NCBI GenBank assembly: GCA_900540205.1
Contig: UQER01000012.1
Coordinates: 1-64,000 of the forward strand
DNA: 64,000 nt
DNA from: an uncultured Porphyromonadaceae bacterium
Lineage (GTDB): Bacteria; Bacteroidota; Bacteroidia; Bacteroidales; Muribaculaceae
Reading direction: 5' to 3'
Both the position numbers and the translations under genes were made by a program. Below are positions 33,519 to 43,270 of the stretch, in pieces (within the stretch, counting starts at the first letter, position 1; the number at the start of each line of letters is the position of its first letter). The notes beneath the pieces were generated by a model. That model was given only the letters and a program-made list of their open reading frames with translations. It was not told the DNA's origin and searched no databases.

Positions 33519-33693
33519 TTAATTTGCTTTTGCCGAGCGGGAGTATCTAAGGCGGCAGCCAAAGATACGAATAAGTTTAAAACCGGTGCAAGCGGGTATG
33601 AAAAATAGTTCAATCACAGGAAAAATCCTTGCAACGAACATTTTTTCACCCATTCTGAACATTATTTTACCGTCTGTGCGCCAATCTATCCGA

Positions 33694-33701
33694 TAATTTT
33701 G
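33694..33701 (+). promoter_or_regulatory. -7 box of the GH95 gene
   Basis: TAATTTTG, perfect; no -33 TTTG at the right distance, consistent with an activator-dependent promoter. Leader about 20 bases. Confidence 0.6.
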
Positions 33702-33724
33702 CAGCGAAACTAAATTTTTAATCC

Positions 33725-36700
33725 ATGAAAATATCACGAATTTTCCTGATTCTTTTTCTAAGCCTTTTGGCTTTACCGGCCAAAAGCGAGAATGCAAAGC
33801 CTCAGTTCAGCAACGGCACAACTGAACACTGGTATTATCTTACGTACAACAACACCGGGAAGGTGATCCAGGACAATGGCGATGGCGAAACCCTTACCGC
33901 CGCTGCTCCCGAAGAGAACAAATCATCGCAGAAGTGGAAACTTGTGGGCGATGAGAACAACTTCACACTGATAAGCGCCGCAGGCGGCTATGTTTACAAA
34001 TCCGGGGCCTTCCGCACCGCCACCGACAGCTCAAAGGGTAACTCTTTCAAACTGCTTGCCTCCAATGTGGCCGACAGCTGGATGGTGAAGTATCCCGCAG
34101 ATGACTGGGGTTGCATGAACCAGTACGGCAACGGCACCATCGATGGCTACTGGGACGATGCCAATGACGCCAACAACGCCATCTGCTTCAAAACGAGCGT
34201 TTCCGAATCCGATGTTCCCGAAGGGCTTCCGCTCTTCAGCAACGACACGGAGGAACACTGGTACTACGTATACTACGAGAACGTGTCGCGTGTGTTCACG
34301 GAGAACGGCGAAGGCCAAGCCCTGACCCATAAATCCATTGCCTTCGGCAGCAATGCCCAGAAGTGGAAGCTTGTGGGCGATTACCAAAATTTCCACCTTG
34401 TGAGCTCCGACGGCCGTGCCGTCTACAAGGACGGTCCGTTCCGTGCTTCTTCCGATATGGGCAAGGCTCACTCCCTGCAACTGCTCCCCTCGCCGAATCC
34501 TGAATTCAAGGGATGCTGGGTTATCAATTATCCGGGCGACGGTTGGGGTTGCATGAATCCCTACGGCAATGGTGAAATAAACGGTTACTGGAATGATTCC
34601 ACCGACTCGAACAACAACGTCACGTTCATCCCGTACGACCAGGTGAAGAAACCTCTCGACATGAGCGGCATCGCGGAATTCACCGTCAACGGTGCAACGG
34701 CGTTTGCTCCCGAGAACCGTTCCACCCTGTGGTACACAAGCCCTGTGACAACCGCGAAAGTGGACAACCCCTGGATGGAATATGCCCTGCCGATCGGTAA
34801 CGGCGAGTTCGGTGCCATGGTGTACGGCGGCATTCACTGCGAACAGCTCCAGTTCAACGACAAATCGGTATGGACCGGAACATCAAACCGCCGTGGCTCG
34901 TATCAGAATTTCGGCGATCTCTTTATCGAAGATATTTCAGGAGTGTTTGAATCCGCCCCCGTGGAGAATTATGTACGCTATCTTGACATGCGCAACGCCA
35001 TTGCCGGCGTGCGTTACTCCGGCGCAGGTGTCAGCTACACCCGCGAGTATCTCAGCAGTTTCCCTGACAAAGTGATTGCCGTGCGTCTTGCCGCCGACAG
35101 GAACGGAAAAATCAGCGTGCGTCTGCGCCTGCGCAACAATGTGCGTTCCGGTTTCGTAACGCCTGTGTATGCCGACGGCGTCGGCTCTTTCGAGGGCAAA
35201 CTCGACCTCGTGGACTTCAAGGCCGCTTTCAAGGCCGTGCCTACCGGCGGCACGATGGTGACCAACAGCGACAACATTGAAATCAAGGATGCCGACGAAG
35301 TGCTCATCATCCTGGCCGGAGCCACCAACTTCGATCAGCACAGCCCGTCGTACATCTCCGATGCCACAGCCATGCGCACCATGGTGGACACCCGCATCGA
35401 CAACGCCTGCTCGCAATCGTGGGATGTCCTCAAGGCCGCACACTGTCTCGACTTCAATTCATACTTTGACCGTGTTGACCTCTCGCTTGGCAAAGCCTCC
35501 AACAATATGACAACAGAAAGTCTTGTGGACAGCTATGCCGCCGGCAACGCTCCCGAAATGGAGCGCCTGCTCGAGAAATTGTATTTCGACTATGGCCGCT
35601 ACCTGCTCATCAGCTCGTCGCGCGGCATGGACTCGCCCGCCAATCTCCAGGGTATCTGGAACAACAGCGACAATCCTGCATGGCAGAGCGACATCCACTC
35701 CAACATCAACGTGCAGATGAACTACTGGCTGGCCGAGAACACCAATCTTTCGGAACTTCACATGCCCTATCTGAACTATGTTCACAGCATGGCCATGGAG
35801 CATGAACAATGGCCGTCGTATGCACAAAAATCCGGTCAGACGGAAGGTTGGACCTGCTTTACACAGAACAATATCTTCGGCCACTCGGACTATGCCGAAA
35901 ACTATGTGATAGCCAACGCCTGGTACACCTCGCATCTGTGGCAGCACTACCGCTACACGCTCGATGAGGAATTCCTGCGTGACAAGGCGCTCCCGGTGAT
36001 GGTGAGCTGCTGCAAGTTCTGGATGGAGCGCCTGAAAACAGCCTCCGACGGCACCTTGGTGGCACCCGATGAGTGGTCGCCCGAGCATGGTCCTGACCGT
36101 GAGTACGGAACCGCACACGCCCAGCAGATTATAGCGGAGCTTTTCGAATCGACGCTTGCCGCTCTCGACATTGCGGGTGATGCATATCCAGCCGATTTCC
36201 GCACCTCCCTCGCCGAAAAATATGATAAACTTGATAAAGGACTGGCCGTGGAGACATATACAGGGTCATGGGGCAGCAGCCTCAACGGAATTGCTTCCGG
36301 AACAGAGATTCTCCGTGAATGGAAGTACAGCGATTATTCCCGCGGTCAGAACGGACACCGCCATCAGTCGCATCTCATGGCCATGTATCCCTTCGGCACA
36401 ATCACACCCGAAAGCCCCTACTTCCTCCCGGCAGTGAATTCACTGACCCTGCGCGGCGACAAGTCGACAGGATGGTCGCTCGCATGGCGTGTAAACCTCT
36501 GGGCACGTGCCCTCGACGGCAATCACGCACTCAAGGTGATGCGCAACGCCCTCAAACATTCCACAAGCTATGCCATCGAGGAAAACAAGGGCGGCATCTA
36601 TTACAACCTGCTCGACTCGCACGCTCCGTTCCAGATAGACGGCAATTTCGGTTTCTCCGCAGGTGTGGCTGAAATGCTCCTTCAGAGCTACGGCGGCAAT

Positions 36701-37138
36701 ATCCGCCTGCTGCCCGCTCTGCCCGATGCATGGAACGAGGGTCACGCCAACGGTCTGCGTGCCGAAGGTAATTTTGAGGTGGATCAGCAGTGGCAGAAAG
36801 GCGCCCTCACGGAGGCCGTGCTGAAATCCGGTTCCGGCAAAGATGTGTCGGTTTGCTATAAAGGAATAGCCGATGCCGAAGTGACCGATGGCACAGGCAA
36901 TAAGGTTACCTTTACAGCCGACGGAAAGGATAAGATAACCTTCCCCACCGTGAAGGACGGCGAATACAGAATCGTCCTCACCACTTCCAGCGGCGTCAGT
37001 TCTGTAGAGGCTTCACAGGTGGAAGGGCCTTGGGAATATTATGACCTTTCTGGGCGCCGTGTGGCTGAGGCCAATCTCAGCACCGGCATCTACATCCGCC
37101 GGTGCGGCTCTGTTGCCGAAAAAATAATTGTGCACTGA
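33725..37138 (+). CDS. Secreted GH95 alpha-L-fucosidase with duplicated N-terminal modules
   Basis: 1137 residues. Signal peptide, then two copies of a lectin-like module (about 25-165 and 168-315; both have EHWYY, QKWKLVGD, WGCMN.YGNG and GYW). From about 335 the GH95 fold begins (PLPIGNGEFGAMVYGG in related form: ALPIGNGEFGAMVYGG). Expected catalytic positions are kept: NIN (660-662), Glu787 in SPEHG, Asp972 in DGNFGFSAG. Ends with YYDLSGRRV...GIYIRRCGS, a sorting-like tail. Releases alpha-1,2-fucose (or related L-galactose) from host or plant glycans. Regulated probably by the divergent membrane regulator. Confidence 0.92.
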   Translation: MKISRIFLILFLSLLALPAKSENAKPQFSNGTTEHWYYLTYNNTGKVIQDNGDGETLTAAAPEENKSSQKWKLVGDENNFTLISAAGGYVYKSGAFRTATDSSKGNSFKLLASNVADSWMVKYPADDWGCMNQYGNGTIDGYWDDANDANNAICFKTSVSESDVPEGLPLFSNDTEEHWYYVYYENVSRVFTENGEGQALTHKSIAFGSNAQKWKLVGDYQNFHLVSSDGRAVYKDGPFRASSDMGKAHSLQLLPSPNPEFKGCWVINYPGDGWGCMNPYGNGEINGYWNDSTDSNNNVTFIPYDQVKKPLDMSGIAEFTVNGATAFAPENRSTLWYTSPVTTAKVDNPWMEYALPIGNGEFGAMVYGGIHCEQLQFNDKSVWTGTSNRRGSYQNFGDLFIEDISGVFESAPVENYVRYLDMRNAIAGVRYSGAGVSYTREYLSSFPDKVIAVRLAADRNGKISVRLRLRNNVRSGFVTPVYADGVGSFEGKLDLVDFKAAFKAVPTGGTMVTNSDNIEIKDADEVLIILAGATNFDQHSPSYISDATAMRTMVDTRIDNACSQSWDVLKAAHCLDFNSYFDRVDLSLGKASNNMTTESLVDSYAAGNAPEMERLLEKLYFDYGRYLLISSSRGMDSPANLQGIWNNSDNPAWQSDIHSNINVQMNYWLAENTNLSELHMPYLNYVHSMAMEHEQWPSYAQKSGQTEGWTCFTQNNIFGHSDYAENYVIANAWYTSHLWQHYRYTLDEEFLRDKALPVMVSCCKFWMERLKTASDGTLVAPDEWSPEHGPDREYGTAHAQQIIAELFESTLAALDIAGDAYPADFRTSLAEKYDKLDKGLAVETYTGSWGSSLNGIASGTEILREWKYSDYSRGQNGHRHQSHLMAMYPFGTITPESPYFLPAVNSLTLRGDKSTGWSLAWRVNLWARALDGNHALKVMRNALKHSTSYAIEENKGGIYYNLLDSHAPFQIDGNFGFSAGVAEMLLQSYGGNIRLLPALPDAWNEGHANGLRAEGNFEVDQQWQKGALTEAVLKSGSGKDVSVCYKGIADAEVTDGTGNKVTFTADGKDKITFPTVKDGEYRIVLTTSSGVSSVEASQVEGPWEYYDLSGRRVAEANLSTGIYIRRCGSVAEKIIVH

Positions 37139-37189
37139 TTGTATATGTTATTGTGCACTGATTGTTTCGTTTGTGACTTAAATTGATAT

Positions 37190-37219
37190 AGCCCTGCGGT
37201 GCGAATGCATTGCAGGGCT
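37190..37219 (+). terminator. GH95 terminator
   Basis: AGCCCTGC / GCAGGGCT with a 14-base loop, followed by a T-rich run ending TTATTTTTT. Confidence 0.75.
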
Positions 37220-37244
37220 TGCCTTGTTATTTTTTGTCAATAAT

Positions 37245-37276
37245 GTTGAATTCGCCGGCAATTTGTCCTAAATTTG
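37245..37276 (+). promoter_or_regulatory. Promoter of the M3 peptidase gene
   Basis: GTTG (37245-37248), 20 bases, TAAATTTG (37269-37276). The leader is about 110 bases. Confidence 0.6.
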
Positions 37277-37394
37277 TAGGGTGGAGAATCGGTGTGGATT
37301 ATCCTGAGGGACAATTTGCGGTTCTCAATGCCGGAATCATGGCGCAAAGTGCCGGATTCGGTTTCAGCGCGAAAAAAATACAAATAAACCGATA

Positions 37395-39515
37395 ATGAAA
37401 ACATTTCTAACAGGCTTGACAATAGCAGCCGCAAGCATTATGACATCAGCACAGAATCCGCTTGAAGCACCGTTTGCCACCGTGCATCAGACAGTGCCTT
37501 TCAGCAAAATAACAAATGCCGACTATGAACCCGCCATCGACCGCGGCATAGCTTTGGCCCAGAAGGAGATCGATGCGATAACCTCGAACCCGGAGGCACC
37601 GACATTCGACAACACCATCGTGGCGCTTGAGCGCGCAGGTGCCGACCTCAACCGGGTGCTCAACGTGTTCTACCCGCTCCTGTCGGCCGATGCCGACAAT
37701 GAGATGATGGAAATCTCCATGCGCGTGGCTCCCAAGCTGAGCGATTATTCCACATCAATCACTCTTAACTCTGCGTTGTGGGACCGCGTGAAGACGGTTT
37801 ACAACAACCGCGCACAGCTCAATCTGGATGCCGAGGACGCCATGCTGCTCCAGCGCACCTACGATTCATTCGCCCTTTCGGGTGCCGAACTGCAGGGCGC
37901 CGACCGCGAGGCGTACAAGAAACTGAACGCCGAGCTTTCGGAACTTACCAACAAATTCGGTCAGAATGTGCTCAAGGAGCTCAACACTTATGAAATCTGG
38001 CTTACGTCGGCCGATCTGGCCGGTCTGCCGAAAGGTATCGTCGACGAGGCAGCCCAGCTTGCCGAGGCCAAAGGCCGCAAAGGGGAGTTCCTGTTCACCC
38101 TGGCTCAGCCCACCTACATGGCTTTCATGAAGTATTCCGAGCGCCCCGACCTGCGCGAGCGTTTCTACCGTCTCTACACAGGTCGCAACATCAAGGGGGA
38201 ATATTCAAACGTTGAGAACATGAAGCGCATTGCCGAGCTGCGCCGTCAGATAGCCGGGTTGCTCGGGGCAAAGACCCATGCTGAGCAGTCGCTGAAACGC
38301 ACCATGGCCGAGACGCCTGAAAATGTGTACAAGCTCCTCGACCAGCTGCGCGACGCCTACACTCCTGCCTACAAGCGCGAGATTGCCGAACTTACCGAAT
38401 TTGCATCGAAGCTCGAAGGGAAGCCCGTCACCATCAACGCATGGGATTACAGCTATTATGCCAACAAACTCAAAAACGAGAAGTACAGCTACGACGAAGA
38501 GCAGCTCCGTCCGTATTTCGAACTTGACAACGTGATTGACGGTGTGTTCGGTCTCGCCACGAAGCTTTACGGGTTGCAGTTCACCCGCAACGAATCGGTG
38601 GAGGGCTATCATGCCGATGTGAAGGCTTTCGACGTGACCGATGCCGACGGAAACTTTGTGGGGATTATCTACACCGACTTCTTCCCCAGGGAGACCAAGC
38701 GCCCCGGCGCATGGATGACTGGGTTCAAGGACCAGTGGGTCACTGCCGACGGTACTGACGAGCGTCCGCTGGTGTCGATTGTGATGAACTTTACCAAGCC
38801 TACTGCCGACACCCCCTCGCTGCTCACACCCTACGAGGTTGAGACATTCCTGCATGAATTCGGCCATGCTCTCCACGGTCTGCTCACCCGCTGCAAATAT
38901 GCATCACTTTCGGGCACGAATGTGTATCGCGACTTTGTGGAACTCCCGTCGCAGTTCAATGAGAATTATCTGACTGAAAAGGAATTCCTCGATTCGTTTG
39001 CGAAGCACTACCAGACCGGCGAGAAGATTCCGCAGGAACTTGTGGACAAAATCATCAAATCGTCGCAGTTCGGAGCCGGGTATGCATGCCTGCGCCAGTT
39101 GGGCTTCGGATATCTCGACATGGCATGGCACACTGTGACAGCGCCGGTTGACGATGCCGTGGATTTTGAGAATCAGGCCATGGCCGGTGTGCAGCTGTTC
39201 CCGCCGCAGGAAGGCTCTATGACCGGCACAACCTTCAGCCACATATTCTCCGGAGGCTATGCCGCAGGCTATTATTCATATAAGTGGGCAGAAGTGCTTG
39301 ACGCCGATGCTTTCGCCGAGTTCAAGGAACATGGCATTTTCGACAAGGCTACGGCCGACAAGTTCCGCACCAACATCCTGGAGCGCGGCGGCACACGCCA
39401 TCCGGCAGAACTCTACCGTGCCTTCCGCGGCAAGGATGCCACAATCGATGCCCTTCTCGAACGCGACGGCATCAAGCAGCACACCACTTCCTCGGTGCCT
39501 GTAAAGAAAGACTGA
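37395..39515 (+). CDS. dcp: Exported M3-family metallopeptidase (peptidyl-dipeptidase Dcp)
   Basis: 706 residues with a signal peptide (MKTFLTGLTIAAASIMTSAQ). Zinc site HEFGH at 487-491 with the downstream Glu in the helix near ELPSQFNENY. DWAYYANKL-type elements (WDYSYYANKL), FFPRETKRPGAW and GGYAAGYYSYKWAEVLDAD are the Dcp/oligopeptidase A signatures. It removes dipeptides from peptide C-termini, probably in the periplasm. Single gene with its own promoter and terminator. Confidence 0.93.
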   Translation: MKTFLTGLTIAAASIMTSAQNPLEAPFATVHQTVPFSKITNADYEPAIDRGIALAQKEIDAITSNPEAPTFDNTIVALERAGADLNRVLNVFYPLLSADADNEMMEISMRVAPKLSDYSTSITLNSALWDRVKTVYNNRAQLNLDAEDAMLLQRTYDSFALSGAELQGADREAYKKLNAELSELTNKFGQNVLKELNTYEIWLTSADLAGLPKGIVDEAAQLAEAKGRKGEFLFTLAQPTYMAFMKYSERPDLRERFYRLYTGRNIKGEYSNVENMKRIAELRRQIAGLLGAKTHAEQSLKRTMAETPENVYKLLDQLRDAYTPAYKREIAELTEFASKLEGKPVTINAWDYSYYANKLKNEKYSYDEEQLRPYFELDNVIDGVFGLATKLYGLQFTRNESVEGYHADVKAFDVTDADGNFVGIIYTDFFPRETKRPGAWMTGFKDQWVTADGTDERPLVSIVMNFTKPTADTPSLLTPYEVETFLHEFGHALHGLLTRCKYASLSGTNVYRDFVELPSQFNENYLTEKEFLDSFAKHYQTGEKIPQELVDKIIKSSQFGAGYACLRQLGFGYLDMAWHTVTAPVDDAVDFENQAMAGVQLFPPQEGSMTGTTFSHIFSGGYAAGYYSYKWAEVLDADAFAEFKEHGIFDKATADKFRTNILERGGTRHPAELYRAFRGKDATIDALLERDGIKQHTTSSVPVKKD

Positions 39516-39552
39516 TGATACAGCCGTTCAGGCAGTCCCTGTAAGAATAAGC

Positions 39553-39605
39553 GTGGGGAACGTCATGCTGAATTGAGATTTGCATGATGTTCCCCATGTT
39601 TTTCT
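39553..39605 (+). terminator. dcp terminator
   Basis: GGGGAAC-TCATGC pairs with GCATGA-GTTCCCC, then ATGTTTTTCT. Confidence 0.8.
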
Positions 39606-39704
39606 ATATAAATGCCGGTGAACGGGGCATTTTCATGCAATTTTAATGCTTTTTGGCAAGATTTTTGTATGGTAACAGGTGTTATATACCTATAAACATT
39701 TTTC

Positions 39705-41939
39705 ATGGATACGAAAACATTCGCCCAGACGAGGCGCAAAATATATGGTTCGGTTGAATCCGGACAACTTTACGATGCTTTCACTCAGGCCCGTTCGCTG
39801 GCTGTGGGGATGGGCAACCATGCCATTGCCGCTGAACTTGAACAGGCTGAGGAGGGCTACAAGCGCATGCTGCATTATGTGGTGCAGGGTGCCGACGACC
39901 CCTCGCGTGCCGACATGATGCATGCCTTCGGGCGAGATGTGCTCGATCGGGTGGACCGCCTCGAACGCGACATGAAGCGTCCGGACACCCCCACAATCTA
40001 TTACAATACCCTGAGATACGAGCAGTTGCAGAAATCCGACACTATAGCTTCACTCCTGCAGGCCTATGGCCGGATTTTTGCCGACGGCTCAATGTTCGGA
40101 TTTGCCCTTAACAATGCGCATTCCACCAAATATCAGGAAAATCTGACTGAGCGCGAGGCGCTTGAACGCCGGATTTTCAACCGAATATGGACCACGCATC
40201 CGCTTTCGGCGGCCGATTCCGACGCCATCACGCAGGCGCTTACGTCGACTGCGCTGCCGGCATATTTCCGTGCGCACGTGGTGTGGGCGCTCACTCTCGG
40301 CGGTTTTGAATTTCTTGATGAAAACCGTGTGCAGCTGCTTGCATTGGCTTATGACGACAAGAATGACACCGTTTCGGCAGCGGCCATGATCGGGCTGCTG
40401 CTGTTGCTGCACCGCGGACGCAGACGCAGCTATTCGAAAAAACTCCTCAACCGTCTGGCCGCCCTTACCGAACGGCTTGATTTCGCAAAGGACCTGCGTT
40501 TCGCCTATCTCGAACTGGCCAAGACCATCGACACCGAGCGCATAGCCCGCAAGATACGCGACGAGATTGTGCCGGAGATGCTGAAACTGCGTCCCGACAT
40601 AAGCAAACGGCTCAACATGGATGGCGACAAGTTCGACCCCGAGGAATTCGAGGAGAATCCCGAATGGGTAGAGATGCTTTCGAAATCCGGTCTGGCCGAC
40701 AAACTCAAGGAGATGAGTGAGATTCAGGAGGCCGGAGGCGACGTGATGATGGGAACCTTCTCGCATCTGAAAAGTTTTCCGTTCTTCGACGAGCCTGCCA
40801 ACTGGTTCCTGCCGTTCCATAGCGATTATTCCGAGTTCACGGGCGACAACTCTGCCCTCATGCAGCCGGTGGCCGACCTCATGGCCAATGCGCCGATGTT
40901 CTGCGACAGCGACAAATATTCGTTCATGTTTACCCTCAGGCATGTGCCTGCAGCACAGCGCGACCTTATGATGCAGCAGTTCCGTGAGCATGGCGACCAG
41001 ATTGCACAACTGCAGGCGGCATCGCTGACGGTGAATGCCGCCCGCAAGGATATGTTTACCAAGCAGGTGCAGAATCTTTACCGGTTCTTCCGGCTGTTCC
41101 GCCGCAAGGGGGAGTTCTACAACCCGTTTGCCACCGGCATGAATCTGGTGGAGATAGAGCCGTTGCGGAAACTTATCGGAAACATGGAGATTCTGCCGCT
41201 AGTGGGCGAATTCTATTTCAGTCACGGGTATTATGAACCGGCGCTGAAAGTTTTCGCCATCCTTGAAGAGGAGGGGGATGCCGCAGGCAACGACCAGTTG
41301 TGCCAGAAAATGGGATATGCCAACGAGAAGCTTGGAAACTACGAGGCGGCTGCCGGGTATTTCAGTAAGGCAGAGATGCTCAACTCCGGCAGCGACTGGA
41401 CATTGACACGTCTGGCACGAACGCTGATGGCGCTTGGCCGTTATGAAGAGGCTCTTGAGCGCTGGCAGGCACTCGACCGCCGCACTTCAGGCAAGCCGTC
41501 GGTGGCATTGAACATGGGGCGCTGTCTGCTTGAACTGGGGCGTCATGACGAGGCTGTGGCAGCGTTTTTCAAAGCGGAATATCTCGATGAAAAATCCGGC
41601 AAGGCGTTGCGTCCGCTGGCGTGGAGCCTGTTTGTTTCCGGCGATTATGAAAAAAGCGGAAAATATTATGAACGGATTTTCACGAGCGGCAATATCCTCC
41701 CGTCCGACTGCCTGAATGCAGGTCATCTGGCGCTTGTGGAGGGGAAGATGCTCGAGGCGCGCAACTATTACCGCACATATATTGATATGTTGCGGCAGAA
41801 GGACGATAAACTCACTGAGCGTGATGCCTTCACCCGTCTGCAGACCGATTTGCAGCATGACATGGCTGTGCTGACGCAGCGCGGAGTTGCACCTGAGCTT
41901 GTGCCGCTGCTGCTCGATTCGATGCTCTACGGCTGCTGA
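39705..41939 (+). CDS. Cytoplasmic TPR-repeat protein
   Basis: 744 residues without signal peptide or membrane span. An N-terminal helical region (to about 480) of unclear family is followed by TPR-like repeats (about 500-720: VGEFYFSHGYYEPALKVFAI, GYANEKLGNYEAAAGYFSKA, ARTLMALGRYEEALERWQAL, GRCLLELGRHDEAVAAFFKA, AWSLFVSGDYEKSGKYYERI). Probably a scaffold; partner unknown. Such proteins occur in gut Bacteroidales but I do not recognise a named family. The 3' end overlaps the convergent CLC gene by 13 bases. Confidence 0.8.
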   Translation: MDTKTFAQTRRKIYGSVESGQLYDAFTQARSLAVGMGNHAIAAELEQAEEGYKRMLHYVVQGADDPSRADMMHAFGRDVLDRVDRLERDMKRPDTPTIYYNTLRYEQLQKSDTIASLLQAYGRIFADGSMFGFALNNAHSTKYQENLTEREALERRIFNRIWTTHPLSAADSDAITQALTSTALPAYFRAHVVWALTLGGFEFLDENRVQLLALAYDDKNDTVSAAAMIGLLLLLHRGRRRSYSKKLLNRLAALTERLDFAKDLRFAYLELAKTIDTERIARKIRDEIVPEMLKLRPDISKRLNMDGDKFDPEEFEENPEWVEMLSKSGLADKLKEMSEIQEAGGDVMMGTFSHLKSFPFFDEPANWFLPFHSDYSEFTGDNSALMQPVADLMANAPMFCDSDKYSFMFTLRHVPAAQRDLMMQQFREHGDQIAQLQAASLTVNAARKDMFTKQVQNLYRFFRLFRRKGEFYNPFATGMNLVEIEPLRKLIGNMEILPLVGEFYFSHGYYEPALKVFAILEEEGDAAGNDQLCQKMGYANEKLGNYEAAAGYFSKAEMLNSGSDWTLTRLARTLMALGRYEEALERWQALDRRTSGKPSVALNMGRCLLELGRHDEAVAAFFKAEYLDEKSGKALRPLAWSLFVSGDYEKSGKYYERIFTSGNILPSDCLNAGHLALVEGKMLEARNYYRTYIDMLRQKDDKLTERDAFTRLQTDLQHDMAVLTQRGVAPELVPLLLDSMLYGC

Positions 41940-43270
41940 CGGTTGCGGTAGAACCAGACAAGCCGGCTCATGTCGTGCGGCAGATGAACCATAACGTAAC
42001 TGATTGCGGCGGTGATCACCACCGGGAGCATAAGCAGATATGCCCCCGACATCTCTATGGCCAGAAATATGGCCATGAGCGGGGCGCGGAGTGCTCCGGC
42101 CATTACCGCTCCCATCCCCATGAGGGCAAAATCACCCACCGGCAGATGCGTGCCGCAGAAAGCATTGCTGGCAGCAGCGAAGAGATAGCCTGTGATGCAG
42201 CCTGCAAACAATGTGGGGGCGAAATCTCCTGCCACACCGCCGCCGCTGTTCGATGATGAAGTGGCGAAAGGTTTCACCAGCATTATAGCCGCCGCAAGTA
42301 TGATGAACAATGTCTGGCCGTCGTGCATCGATGAGAAAAGACTGTAGCCGGTGATCATTGAAGCTTTGCCGTTGAGCACTTCGGCAATGAAACCGTAGCC
42401 CTCGCCCCATAGCGGTGGGAAAAGGAACACGCACACGGCTACGATGCTGCCCGAAAGAATGTTTTTTATCCACGGATTTTTCATGTTTCCGTAAAGGCAA
42501 ACCATGCGGTGCATCACGGCAGAATAGTAGATGGAATAGAGTCCGCAGAACACCCCGAGCAGTATTACCCATGGCAGCAGACTGCCGTCGAGCGATTCCA
42601 TGTGATGGAATGCAAGGTCGATGGTGCATCCGGAGCACACAAATGCCATGAGCCATGATGCGATGGAGGCTACGAAAATGGCGAGTATCGCAGGGACCGA
42701 CAGTTCGATGCTAAGCACTTCAATGGCAAACAGGGCACCCCCTACGGGAGCCTTGAAGATGCCGGCGATGCCCGCGGCCGCGCCGCATGCGATGATGAAA
42801 CGCATCCCGCGGCTGTCGAGCCGCAGTTTGCGGCCTATGTTGCTTCCGATGGCAGCACCGGTGTAGGCGATCGGGCCTTCCGAACCGGCCGAACCTCCGA
42901 ACCCCAGTGTGAGGGTGCTCGCCAGTATCGGTGCATAGCACAGGTAGAACGGCAGATTGTAGTGGCGCTTGTTTACGGCCATACCCAGACGGTCCACCCC
43001 GTGATAGATTTCATGCCGGAGGATATAGCGCTGATATATGCCCGTGAGGAGAATGCCGACGAGGGGCCATATCAGGATGGTCAGATTGAACGAATCCGGG
43101 TTGAAATAATCGGTGAGCAGATGCGACACTCCCCCTATAAGCCGCTTGAGGATGAATGCACACAACCCCACAATCACGCCTGTAACCACCGCCGACAGCA
43201 TCAGCATGTGGCGCCCCGAGATTTTTGCCCGCAGGCAGCGCAGCATTATGGCAGATTGTGAGAAGGGCAT
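41927..43270 (-). CDS. CLC-family chloride/proton antiporter
   Basis: 447 residues and about ten or more membrane helices. The anion filter motifs are GSAGSEGP (keeping the gating glutamate), GIFKAPVGGALFAIE (GxFxP) and a C-terminal SGAY. The bacterial-CLC filter motif differs from GREGT/fluoride types, so chloride is the likelier ion. No CBS domains. M1 (43270) and M9 (43246) are both possible starts. A pair of 16-base direct repeats lies just upstream. Role: acid or osmotic handling (inference). Confidence 0.9.
   Translation of the reverse strand: MPFSQSAIMLRCLRAKISGRHMLMLSAVVTGVIVGLCAFILKRLIGGVSHLLTDYFNPDSFNLTILIWPLVGILLTGIYQRYILRHEIYHGVDRLGMAVNKRHYNLPFYLCYAPILASTLTLGFGGSAGSEGPIAYTGAAIGSNIGRKLRLDSRGMRFIIACGAAAGIAGIFKAPVGGALFAIEVLSIELSVPAILAIFVASIASWLMAFVCSGCTIDLAFHHMESLDGSLLPWVILLGVFCGLYSIYYSAVMHRMVCLYGNMKNPWIKNILSGSIVAVCVFLFPPLWGEGYGFIAEVLNGKASMITGYSLFSSMHDGQTLFIILAAAIMLVKPFATSSSNSGGGVAGDFAPTLFAGCITGYLFAAASNAFCGTHLPVGDFALMGMGAVMAGALRAPLMAIFLAIEMSGAYLLMLPVVITAAISYVMVHLPHDMSRLVWFYRNRQQP

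Noticed and set aside
37210..37395. 61-codon open frame ahead of the M3 peptidase
   Set aside because: Contains the peptidase promoter and has no domain.
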